DNA from: Pseudomonas fluorescens
GTDB taxonomy: Bacteria > Pseudomonadota > Gammaproteobacteria > Pseudomonadales > Pseudomonadaceae
Length of the DNA stretch: 64,000 nt
Reading direction: 5' to 3'
Assembly: GCF_001307155.1 (NCBI RefSeq)
Contig: NZ_CP012830.1
Coordinates: 4,276,501-4,340,500 of the forward strand
In this document: positions 25,118-34,100 of the stretch, one piece after another
How the letters are laid out: each line of letters starts with the position of its first letter
Numbering within the stretch: position 1 is the stretch's first letter
The notes under the pieces: model-generated
What the model saw: only the letters and a program-made list of their open reading frames with translations
Databases searched by the model: none
What the model was told of the DNA's origin: nothing
Made by a program: the position numbers and the translations under genes

Positions 25118-25575
25118 GGGCAAACTCCATTTTGTTTTCGCTGTTGGGCGTTATGGTAGGCAAAGCTAGTTCGTGAGTTTAGTAATGTTTGTGTGTGGGG
25201 AAGGAATCTAGTTGAGTTTTTAATAGATGCAAATATTTTAATGGTTTTTAATTGGCTTCGTTGTTAGTTATATTTTTATATTATTTTGTATAGGTTTTCA
25301 GGAAAATCCTTTAGGTCAATATGATCTGGCTTATATAGCTAATCTTCATCAGTCAGAGGCTTGTAAAGTCGTGGTCGTTTGCTATCTTCGAGACCGAAAG
25401 CCAATGTTTCTTTGGCCGATTACGGGTTGAGATGAATTTCTTTGCTCATGCCTCAGTCTCAAGCCCTAGTATTTTGGCCGCGCTCTGTCGGTTGATTAAC
25501 GCAATGTTGATCAGGGGGCTTATAGGGGAGCGCCTGTTGATTTAGTTGGTCGGTTGAGGCTGGAGTGAAAAATTT
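25118..25575. other. AT-rich intergenic region between idi and the dxr-like fragment
   Basis: About 450 bases hold no gene. The part at 25190-25320 is strikingly AT-rich (runs such as TTTTTATATTATTTTG) against the GC-rich background and probably contains the promoters for the divergent idi group and the dxr-like fragment. The remainder (25330-25560) has no pattern I could assign. Confidence 0.5.
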
Positions 25576-25764
25576 ATGATACAGCGTCTATTGATTGTCG
25601 ATTCGACCGATACCAGGTTGGACAGTGCGTTAGAGTGGGTTGCGTGTAGTCTTGAGGTATTCGTTGTGTTTGCGCTTAGTGCGCATCACAACATGGAAAG
25701 GCTGTTGGCGAGGTGCTTGAGGTTCGAGCCGAAGTTGGTCATTGTCAGTGAGCCGCATCAAGCG
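25576..25764 (+). pseudogene. Truncated dxr (ispC)-like N-terminus
   Basis: A rightward frame with its own ribosome site (GGAGTG, about 8 bases before ATG) reads LLIVDSTDTRLDSALEWV..., then FVVFALSAHHNMERLLARCLRFEP. The pattern and spacing match the N-terminal NADPH-binding half of 1-deoxy-D-xylulose 5-phosphate reductoisomerase (LTILGSTGSIGxSTLDVV, VVALxAxxNVxxLLxQCLxFxP). The key glycines of the GSTGSIG loop have become D, T and L, so it would not work. After about 63 residues it runs into the distal copy of the tandem repeat and stops matching. It is best read as a broken gene. Confidence 0.58.
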
Positions 25765-26141
25765 CACCAGCACCTCATGGCTGCCAGTAACTCTTCTCTC
25801 CACTCAACTTCCGTTCGGCCAGCAATCCGGCCTTCGAACTGGAAGGCTCGCGGCGTCATGTGGCGTTGGCGATTCAGCAGATGATTGTACTGAGCGAGTT
25901 GCTGGTAAATCGGGTGCTGGATAATTTCGATCCATACGACTCCGACGCGTAAAGCACAACCTTGTGGCGAGGGAGCTTGCTCCCGCTGGAGCGCGAAGCG
26001 GTCCTAAGACCATTCGATGCGGTTTTGCTGGAGGACCGAGTGACAGAGGTTACGACTGCTGCGCAGCCGAGCGGGAGCAAGCTCCCTCGCCACAAGGGAT
26101 TGTCGGCTGTCAGACAGTCCGTCAGGTTTCTCACCCGCATT
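25765..26141 (+). repeat. Distal copy of the tandem-array unit
   Basis: A sixth copy of the 369-bp unit begins with CACCAGCACC and a glycoside-hydrolase 3' tail fragment, then a DUF6124 3' fragment (unit mark at 25830), the REP pair, and runs into the genuine end of the glycoside hydrolase gene at 26142. It shares the later-unit variant CAGATGATTGTACTG. The terpene gene group therefore lies between the last array unit and this one. Confidence 0.88.
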
Positions 26142-27968
26142 TTACGGCTGCCAGTAACTCTTCTCCCCACTCAACTTCCGCTCGAGAAAACTCGCTGCGC
26201 TGATCAGTGCCAAGTGGGTCAGCGCCTGTGGTGTGTTGCCCAGGTGCCGTGCGTGGCTGTCGAACTCTTCGGCGTAGAGTCCGAGCGGGTTGGCGTAGCG
26301 CAGCAGTTGTTCGAACTCCAGGTGCGCTTTTTCGACCATACCGGCGCGAGCCAGGCACTCGATGTACCAGAACGAGCAAGCGGCGAACGCGCCCTCGGTG
26401 CCGGGCAGGCCATCGATCTGGCTATCGTCGTTGTGGTAGCGGTACACCATGCCGTCGCGCACCAGGGTTTTCTGGATCGCTTGCAGGGTCGACAGCCAGC
26501 GCGGGTCCCTGGCGCTGACGAAGCGCACCAGCGGCATCAGCAACATCGAACCGTCAAGCGCGGTGCCGCCGATGTGCTGGACGAAATGTCCATGTTCGTC
26601 GCTCCAGAAGTTGTTCCAGATGTCGGCGTAGATCGCTTGGCGGGTCTGATCCCAACGGGCGAACGGGGCGGGCAGCGAGCGTTTCGACGCGAGACGGATG
26701 GCCCGGTCCAGTGCCACCCAGCACATCAGCCGTGAATGCAGGAAATGATGCTGCTCACCCCGCATTTCCCAGATGCCGACATCCTCTTGCTGCCAGCTAT
26801 CGCAAACCTGATCGACCACCTTGATGGCATGTTGCCAACTCTCATGGGAAATGGCCTCACCGTACTTGTTGACCAGGTACACCGCGTCCATCAACTCGCC
26901 GAAAATATCCAGCTGAGCCTGCTCGTAGGCCTGATTGCCGATACGTACCGGCTTGGCGTTGCTGTGACCGGACAAGTGCGCGAGTTCGATTTCCGGCAGC
27001 TCCTGACGACCGTCGATGGCATACAGGACGTTGAGCTTCATCGCTTTGCCCTGGCAGTCGCTCATCCGTCCGTGCAACCAGCGCATGTAGGCGTTGGCTT
27101 CATCGACAAAGCCCAGGCGCATGAAGGCATAGACGGTGAAGGAGGCATCGCGGATCCAGGTGTAGCGATAGTCCCAGTTGCGGGCGCCGCCGGGTATTTC
27201 CGGCAGGCCGAAGGTCGCGGCAGCGAGGATCGCGCCGTGTTTGCGCGAGGTCAGCAGTTTCAGCGCCAGCGCCGAGCGGTTGACCATTTCGCGCCAGCGT
27301 CCGCGGTAATTGGATTGCCCGATCCAGTCGCGCCAGAACTTCAGTGTGCGTTGCAGGCACAGGTCACTGTTTTCATCCTTGAAGCGTGGGTCGTCGAGGG
27401 CGCCGAGGAGGAATTCGGCGCTCTGGCCCTGTTTGAGGCTGAACGTGGCGACGGCGGTGTCTTGTACAACCTGCATCGGTTGATTGGCGCGCAGGCGTAA
27501 ACCTGGCTGCTGGGCGGCTTCGAAGCAGACGTCTGCGCCGTCGGTCCGCGCTGTGGTCTGCGCTCGGGCGTAGTCATGGCGCACCGCGCAATGCAGGTGG
27601 AACGTGGCGTGGCCACTGACCAGCCGCACACGACGGATCAACAGGGGCAGGGCGTCGTCGTTGTCGCCGACCGGCAGCAGGTCGGTGATTTCCACCACCG
27701 CTTGTTCACTCAGCCAACGGGTTTGCAGCACATTGGTGTCGGGCAGGTAGATTTGCTCGCGCCGGGCATCGGGCAGGTCGGGTGCCAGTTGGAAAATCCC
27801 CGCGTCCGGGGTGTCCAGTAATGAGCAGAAGATCGACGGGCTGTCGAATTCCGGCCAGCAGAAAAAGTCCACGCTGCCCTTGTCGTTGACCAACGCTGCG
27901 CTGCGCATGTCCCCGATGATGCCGTGGGCGTCGATAGCGCTTTGTCGCTCGTTGTAATGATCAGCCAT
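26142..27968 (-). CDS. Glycoside hydrolase family 15 protein (glucoamylase/trehalase-like)
   Basis: This 608-residue enzyme has an N-terminal beta-rich domain (VNDKGSVDFFCWPEFDSPSIF) and an (alpha/alpha)6 barrel. Barrel signatures include GARNWDYRYTWIRDASFTVYAF, the conserved region with the acid/base area, QAQLDIFGELMDAVYL and a C-terminal GTEGAFAACSFWYIECLARAG. GH15 enzymes of this clade act on alpha-glucosides such as trehalose or maltodextrins; no signal peptide is seen, so it is likely cytoplasmic. The ATG at 27968 has GGAGTGA about 9 bases upstream; longer openings to 28082 are not supported. The last ~45 bases of the gene are copied into each tandem-array unit. Confidence 0.88.
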   Translation of the reverse strand: MADHYNERQSAIDAHGIIGDMRSAALVNDKGSVDFFCWPEFDSPSIFCSLLDTPDAGIFQLAPDLPDARREQIYLPDTNVLQTRWLSEQAVVEITDLLPVGDNDDALPLLIRRVRLVSGHATFHLHCAVRHDYARAQTTARTDGADVCFEAAQQPGLRLRANQPMQVVQDTAVATFSLKQGQSAEFLLGALDDPRFKDENSDLCLQRTLKFWRDWIGQSNYRGRWREMVNRSALALKLLTSRKHGAILAAATFGLPEIPGGARNWDYRYTWIRDASFTVYAFMRLGFVDEANAYMRWLHGRMSDCQGKAMKLNVLYAIDGRQELPEIELAHLSGHSNAKPVRIGNQAYEQAQLDIFGELMDAVYLVNKYGEAISHESWQHAIKVVDQVCDSWQQEDVGIWEMRGEQHHFLHSRLMCWVALDRAIRLASKRSLPAPFARWDQTRQAIYADIWNNFWSDEHGHFVQHIGGTALDGSMLLMPLVRFVSARDPRWLSTLQAIQKTLVRDGMVYRYHNDDSQIDGLPGTEGAFAACSFWYIECLARAGMVEKAHLEFEQLLRYANPLGLYAEEFDSHARHLGNTPQALTHLALISAASFLERKLSGEKSYWQP

Positions 27969-28178
27969 TGCTGTGTCACTCCGGATAGAGACATAGGCCG
28001 CCATCGATGAACAGTGTGCTGCTGACGAGATGTGCCTATCACTCAGCTTTCGACGGGCGGGCATATCAGGTGACTGGCGCAAGGTGGCTTGAGTTCATGT
28101 TTGGCGGGCTTATTTGTGGTTTTTTACTACCTGGACGCTTTGTGGCAAGTTGCACGGCTCAGCAGAGGATGGAACCGG

Positions 28179-29351
28179 ATGGCAAATCCCTATCAAGCGC
28201 TATTCAACGCCCCCGGCAGCCGCGCCTTTGTGCTGGCGGGAATGGTCGCGCGCATGCCGATCTCGATGACTGGCATCGGCCTGATCACCATGCTCTCGCA
28301 GTTGCAGGGCGGTTACGGGTTGGCCGGGTCAGTGGCGGCGACCTTTGCCTTGGCCACGGCGTTTTGCGCGCCACAGGTGTCGCGCATGGTCGACCGTTTT
28401 GGTCAGGGCCGGGTGCTGCCGGTTTCGGCCTTGGTCGGCGGTGGCGGGTTGTTGCTGCTGTTGCTCTGTACACGATTGCAAGCGCCGAACTGGACACTGT
28501 TTGTGTTCGCCGCGCTGGCCGGTTGCATGCCGAACATGTCGGCGATGGTCCGGGCGCGCTGGACCGAGCTGTATCGTGGTCAACCGCAGTTACAAACCGC
28601 CTATGCGCTGGAGTCGGTGCTGGATGAGGTGTGTTTTATCGTCGGACCGCCACTCTCGGTGGGGCTGTGCGTGGTGGTGTTTCCCGAGGCCGGGCCGTTG
28701 GTGGCGTTGCTGATGTTGGCGATTGGGGTGAGCGCGTTTGTGTTGCAGCGCAGCACCGAGCCGTCGGTGCATCCGCATGACGCCGATCAACCGGGTTCGG
28801 TCGTGGGTTCAGGGGATATACGCCTGTTGATGCTGTTGATGGGCGCCATGGGCACCATCGTCGGGGTGGTGGATGTGGTCAGCGTGGCCTTCGCCCAGCA
28901 GCAAGGCCAGCCAGCAGCGGCGAGCATCGTGCTGTCGGTGTATGCCATCGGTTCGTGCCTGGCCGGGTTGGCGTTCGGCGCGTTGAAACCCGACGTGCCG
29001 TTGCCGCGTTTGTTTCTGTACGGCGGAGTGGCGACGGCGCTGACCACGCTGCCGTTGCTGCTGGCGGGGAACATTCTCGGGTTGTCGCTGGCGGTGTTTG
29101 TTGCCGGGCTGTTTTTCGCACCGACGTTGATTGTCGCCATGGGGTTGGTGGAGCGCATCGTGCCACCCGCCAAACTCACGGAAGGCCTGACCTGGCTGAT
29201 CACCGGCCTGAGCATCGGCGTGGCGATCGGCGCAGCCGGTTCCGGCTGGCTGGTGGATGCCTTCGGCGCACGCAGCGGGTTCTGGCTGTCGATTGCGGCG
29301 GGGGCGGTGGTGCTGGGTTCGGCCATCCAGAGTTATCGACGACTCAAATGA
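28179..29351 (+). CDS. Major facilitator superfamily transporter
   Basis: This 390-residue protein has about 12 hydrophobic segments. Near the N-terminus stand VLAGMVARMPISMTGIGLITML and a Tyr-Gly loop. The MFS motif region VSRMVDRFGQGRVLPVSALVGGGGLLL lies between helices 2 and 3. The second half repeats the plan (LFLYGGVATALTTLPLLLAG, GSGWLVDAFGARSGFWLSI). The substrate is unknown. The ATG at 28179 has AGAGGATGG upstream; an earlier in-frame start at 28089 would add a non-homologous segment. The gene diverges from the glycoside hydrolase and stands alone. Confidence 0.87.
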   Translation: MANPYQALFNAPGSRAFVLAGMVARMPISMTGIGLITMLSQLQGGYGLAGSVAATFALATAFCAPQVSRMVDRFGQGRVLPVSALVGGGGLLLLLLCTRLQAPNWTLFVFAALAGCMPNMSAMVRARWTELYRGQPQLQTAYALESVLDEVCFIVGPPLSVGLCVVVFPEAGPLVALLMLAIGVSAFVLQRSTEPSVHPHDADQPGSVVGSGDIRLLMLLMGAMGTIVGVVDVVSVAFAQQQGQPAAASIVLSVYAIGSCLAGLAFGALKPDVPLPRLFLYGGVATALTTLPLLLAGNILGLSLAVFVAGLFFAPTLIVAMGLVERIVPPAKLTEGLTWLITGLSIGVAIGAAGSGWLVDAFGARSGFWLSIAAGAVVLGSAIQSYRRLK

Positions 29352-29394
29352 ACATTGGCGTCAGCTGACTCAAATCCATGGATAGGCGATAAAC

Positions 29395-29485
29395 CCGTAG
29401 GAGCAAGGCTTGCCCGCGAAGCGAACACCGCGATTTTTCAGGTGTTACGCGTCATCGTTCATCGTGGGCAAGCCACGCTCCCACA
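29395..29485. repeat. REP-type inverted repeat
   Basis: Two inverted arms around CCGTAGGAGCAAGGCTTGCCCGCG and a complementary GTGGGCAAGCCACGCTCCCA follow the MFS transporter stop. They have the P. fluorescens REP form and may end its transcript. Confidence 0.7.
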
Positions 29486-29507
29486 TGTACGGCGACTAAT
29501 TTGTGTT

Positions 29508-29693
29508 GGGCGTCATTCTTTCCCCTTACCGGCCAGCGATGACGTGCGCGCCTTTGGCAATGACGAAGTGGAAATCGAAGCCACCCTGGCAACCACCTCG
29601 GTTGACGGAGACGAACTGGATGCGCTTGTGGCACGAATCTCCCTCTCACCCTTGGTTCAACAGGCGTTCTGGAGCCCGAGTACGACCGAGTGA
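29508..29693 (+). pseudogene. Possible remnant of an MgtC-family C-terminus
   Basis: A frame without its own start reads VEIEATLATTSVDGDELDALVARISLSPLVQQAFW, resembling the C-terminal ACT-like end of MgtC/SapB proteins (VExxAxL... LEQxVxRLSLExxVxAVSW). No transmembrane part precedes it. The match is short and from memory, so the call is tentative. Confidence 0.3.
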
Positions 29694-29889
29694 CCGACCG
29701 ATGAGTGGCACTGACTTGCAGCGTTGGCTGAAGTTGTCATCGGTGCGACAGCAAAAAAATTAAAAGTCGATGGAACTGTTTCTTTCAGAAATGTCCTACA
29801 GAAACCCCCGCGGCATTGCCCTTAGTCTGAGGCGCTCTTGATAAGGGTGGGCGTAAACAGCCGCACCGTCATTGTAGGGTCAATCAACC

Positions 29890-30324
29890 ATGCCGAATAA
29901 AGCGTTACGTATCCTGATCGCCGATGAGCAGCATTTTCATCGCATGAAAATCGAGCGCAGGCTGAATCAGCTCGGTTACTACCGAATTGCCCCCGTGCAC
30001 TCCCTTGTAGAGCTGCTCAGCGTTGTCGAATACGGCTGTGAGCCGTTTGATCTGGTGATCATCAATGCAACCTTGTGTACCGGGACCGGCCTGGACCTGG
30101 TGGCGTTCTGCCAAGACAACCAGCAGATCTGTCATACGTTGATCTACGATGCCCAGAAAGCCGGCCTGCCCGCGTTGTTCGCCGTCCAGCAGCACAACGT
30201 GCGGATCAGTCAGGATCGCGTACCGGACCAGGAAACCCTCGAAGGGCTGATGAGTCGCGTCGATATGCCGGCTCACGGTTCCCGGCGTGGGCACGCCCGG
30301 CAGCAGGGCGGTTTGCGCGCCTGA
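29890..30324 (+). CDS. Degenerate (pseudo-)receiver domain protein
   Basis: This 144-residue protein has a CheY-like fold: ALRILIADEQHFHRMKIERRL at the start and DLVIINATLCTGTGLDLVAF for the third strand. Where a receiver has the phosphorylated Asp (DLVxxDxxLP), it reads Asn (INATLC), and the Lys of strand 5 is not evident, so phosphotransfer in the usual way is unlikely. The last ~20 residues (GSRRGHARQQGGLRA) are basic. It precedes the LuxR-type regulator by 149 bases in the same direction and may tune that system by protein contact, as other pseudo-receivers do. Confidence 0.7.
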   Translation: MPNKALRILIADEQHFHRMKIERRLNQLGYYRIAPVHSLVELLSVVEYGCEPFDLVIINATLCTGTGLDLVAFCQDNQQICHTLIYDAQKAGLPALFAVQQHNVRISQDRVPDQETLEGLMSRVDMPAHGSRRGHARQQGGLRA

Positions 30325-30473
30325 GGCACACGACCGTTGGTCTGAACTGTCAACTTTGACAGGTAGTTTCGCCCTGTTCCTCGTGCAACAGTCGTTGCGC
30401 AGCCGTTGTGTCAGCCTTGGCAAATGCCATGGGCGGCACGCCGGGGTTTTTGGGCGTTTCTACAGGAGTTGCC

Positions 30474-31121
30474 ATGAGTTCAGCGCTGATCGCGGATGAT
30501 CATCCGGTTGTTGTGGCCGCCGTCAAAATGCTGCTTGCGGCACTCAAGGATTCCAATGGCAGAGAGATGTTCCAGACCATTCTGGAGTCATTCAATGGTG
30601 TTGAGGCCCTGCAAACGATCCTTACCCAGTCACCTGATCTGGTGGTGCTGGATCTGAATATTCCCAGGCTTGGCGGGTTGGAACTGCTGAGTCGTCTGCA
30701 GCGCGATCAGTCACTTTCCCGGGTTGTGGTCTTCACCTCCTGTGAGCCGAGGTTCTATGTCGACCGCTGCATGAGAGCCGGGGCCTTGGGCTTTGTCTCG
30801 AAAACCAATGACCTGCAAGAGCTGCGTAAAACCGTTCAAGCGGTGATGTCTGGCTATATGTGTTTCCCTCAACTGGACTCCAGCTCAGTGAGTCGGGATC
30901 CGCTGCAACTCAACGAATTGCAGATGATCGGGAAACTCTCCGACCGTGAACTGAGCATCTTTCGATACCTGGCGCTCGGTTTTAGCAACAAGGAAATCGC
31001 TAAAGCCATGAACCTCAGCCACAAGACCATCAGTACCTACAAAACCCGTTTGATCGCAAAGCTCAATGTGAAATCCCTGGTTCACTTGAGAGAATTCGCC
31101 ATACGCAATCAGCTGATCTGA
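30474..31121 (+). CDS. LuxR-family response regulator (BvgA/EvgA-like)
   Basis: This 215-residue regulator has an intact receiver: LIADDHPVVVAAV with the acidic pair, LVVLDLNIPRLGG with the phospho-Asp near residue 59, a Thr in VVVFTSCEP and FVSKTND with the Lys. A LuxR-type helix-turn-helix spans about 155-210: LSDRELSIFRYLALGFSNKEIAKAMNLSHKTISTYKTRL. AGGAG lies 6 bases before the ATG at 30474. The hybrid kinase begins immediately after its stop, so the two are a coupled pair of BvgAS/EvgAS type. Confidence 0.9.
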   Translation: MSSALIADDHPVVVAAVKMLLAALKDSNGREMFQTILESFNGVEALQTILTQSPDLVVLDLNIPRLGGLELLSRLQRDQSLSRVVVFTSCEPRFYVDRCMRAGALGFVSKTNDLQELRKTVQAVMSGYMCFPQLDSSSVSRDPLQLNELQMIGKLSDRELSIFRYLALGFSNKEIAKAMNLSHKTISTYKTRLIAKLNVKSLVHLREFAIRNQLI

Positions 31122-34100
31122 ATGCATATGCGCCTGCGTGACTGGTTGATTGTGTTGATGCTGTTCAGTCCACTCTGGTCAGTGGACAGTTTCGCCGCAA
31201 AGCCACAGCTGCTGAAACTGCAAGGGCGTTCGGCCGTCGACGGTTATCAGGTCGAACTGGAAGAGGCCGACTGGCGCTGGCTGCGCGAGCAGGGCAGTTT
31301 GCGGTTGGGCGCTTCGGCGCCGGATTACGTGCCGTTCGAGGTCACCATCAGCGACAGGTACCTGGAAGGCATCACCGCCGATTTTGCGGTCCTGCTCAGC
31401 CAGCTACTGCACATCCCGATCGAGGTGAAACGCTACCGGTCCCGAGCCGAGGTGATTGCGGCGTTGAAGCAGGGTCATGTCGATCTGTTGGGCACCGCCA
31501 ACGACTTTGAAGTGGCCGATCCGCAGCTTTTGATGTCGCGTACCTATGCCGAAGACGCACCGGCCCTGGTCACCCGCTTGGGCGACAGCGTCAGGCTGAC
31601 AGCCGACCTTGCGGGCCAGCGGGTGGCGATGCTCGACCATTACTTGCGACCCGAAGCGGTCGAAGCGGTTTATCCCAAGGCACATTTGCAACTGTATGAC
31701 TCGACATTGAGTGCAATCGGCGCCGTGGCTTTTGGCGGTGCTGATCTCTACCTGGGCGACTCCCTCAGTGCCGGTTACCTGATCAACAACAGTTACCTGA
31801 ACAATGTGCAGCTGGCGGGATTTGCCCGCCTGGAGGTCAACGCATTCGGGTTTTCAGTGAGTGCTGACAACCCTCGATTGCGGCGGATTATCGATGCCGC
31901 GTTGGCGGTGATTCCTGTGCAGGAGCGCATGACTGTCCTGCGCCGCTGGAGTGCCGGCAGTCGTTTCAGCGGTGCGCAACGCTTGCAATTGAGTACCCGC
32001 GAACAACGTTGGATGGATAGCCACCCATCGGTCAGAGTCGGTGTCATCGACAACTTTGCACCGTTGTCATTTTTTGACGATAAGGGTGAGTTCAGAGGCC
32101 TCAGCGCTCAGGTACTGGACCGGATCAGCCTGCATACCGGGCTGAAGTTCGAGCTCGTGCGCGGCCATTCGTTGTATCAGCAAATAGAGCAGATCAAGCA
32201 AGGCGGGATCGACCTGCTGGCCGTGATTACCCCGAGTAACGAGCGTCAGGCGGAACTGCGTTTTACTCGACCGTATCTGATCAATCCCTTTGTCCTGGTC
32301 AGTGCAGGCGGTACTGGGGACCCTGCGACACTGGACGACCTGGCCGGTAAGCGGTTGGCGATCTACAGCGGTCATGCGCTACGTGAGTTTATCCTTGCGC
32401 GCGTTCCCGGTGTGCGCTTCGTCGATGTGCAAACCCCCGCCCAAGGTATGGCGCTGGTCGCCAAGGGGCAAGCCGACGCGGCATTGAGCTCATTGATCAT
32501 TGCCCGCTACCTGATTGCTCGGGAGTACCGTCACGTTCTGGCTATAACCAGCACCGTGGGCACTGAACCGGCACACATCAGCTTCGCGACCAACCGTGGA
32601 GCCCTTGAACTCTACTCAATCCTCAATAAAGCCCTGTTAAGCATTCCCCCGGAAGAAATGGACGAATTGGCCAACCGCTGGCGCAATGAGCTGCCGGTGG
32701 ATGACAGCTACTGGTCGCGTCACCGCACGTCCATCCTTCAGGGGTTTTTGGCCGCAGGACTGTTGCTGCTGTTGGCGCTGGGCTGGATTGCCTACCAGCG
32801 CAACCTGATCCGCAAGCGCCAGCAATTGCTGCAACAGGTGCAGCAAGCGAGGGACGCGGCGGACGATGCCAACCGTGCCAAAACCACCTTCCTGGCAACC
32901 ATGAGCCATGAAATCCGCACGCCAATGAACGCTGTGATTGGCATGCTCGAACTGGCGATGTTGCGAGCTGAAGAGGGCGTCACGGACCATCTTGCGATAG
33001 AGGTGGCGTGGAATGCAGCGCAGCAGATGCTGGAGCTGATCGGCGATATTCTGGACATCGCGCGGATCGAGTCGGGGCATTTGTCCCTGACCCCGGAACG
33101 CGCGAATCTGTTGGCGCTGGTCAGCTCGGTGAGCAAAGTATTTGAAGGCCTGGCACGGCAAAAGAACCTGCTTTGGCAGGTCGAACTGGATGCCCGTAGT
33201 GACCGCGATGTGTTGATCGACCCGATGCGTTTCAAGCAAATCGTCTCCAACCTGCTGAGCAACGCGATCAAGTTCACCCGCGCCGGACAGATCAGCCTGA
33301 CGCTGCGAGTAGAGCCCGCTGCCGTTCACGGGTACCTGGCGATCAGCCTGCGGATCAAGGACAGCGGGATAGGCATCAGCGAATTCGACCAGCAGCGATT
33401 GTTCAGTCGGTTTGTACAGGCTAGCAATAGCCCGCAGGATGGCCGCAGTGGCTCCGGGCTGGGCTTGCTCATTAGCCGTTCGCTGTGCGAGATGATGGGG
33501 GGGCGATTGCAATTGCGCAGCGAGCTGGGCGCGGGCACGCAAATCGACGTCAGCCTCGATGTACTGGCATTGCAGCCGCTGGCCGCGCCGCCGGTCGAGA
33601 CTGTGCCACCGGAGCGAGGGCACTCGTTGAACATTCTGGTGGTTGACGACTACCCGGCCAATCGCCTGTTGCTGGTGCAACAACTGAGCCGTCTTGGGCA
33701 CCGTGTGTGTGATGCCCAGGACGGTGAGCAGGGGCTCGAATGCTGGCGTGAACACACGTTCGACGTGGTGATCACCGATTGCAACATGCCGAACCTCAGC
33801 GGTTACGAGTTGGCCATGGCAATTCGTGACGAGGAGCGGGCCAATGGGGACATGCCTTGCCTGATTCTCGGTTTCACTGCCAATGCCCAGCCCGAAGAAA
33901 AGATCCGTTGCATGGAAGCCGGGATGGACGATTGCCTGTTCAAGCCCATCGGCCTGAAGGACCTGAGTGCCCGTCTGACTGGCGTGACACCGGGCATGAA
34001 CTCGCGACCGCCGATCACAACGCTGCCGGCCAGCGCTGCCGAGATCGATCTCGGCAGCCTGGAGCAACTGGCCGGGCCTGACCGTAGCCTGATCAATAAA

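Noticed and set aside
20666..26141. CRISPR-like array or satellite
   Set aside because: Units are ~369 bp, without spacers of different sequence, and made of gene ends plus REP elements.
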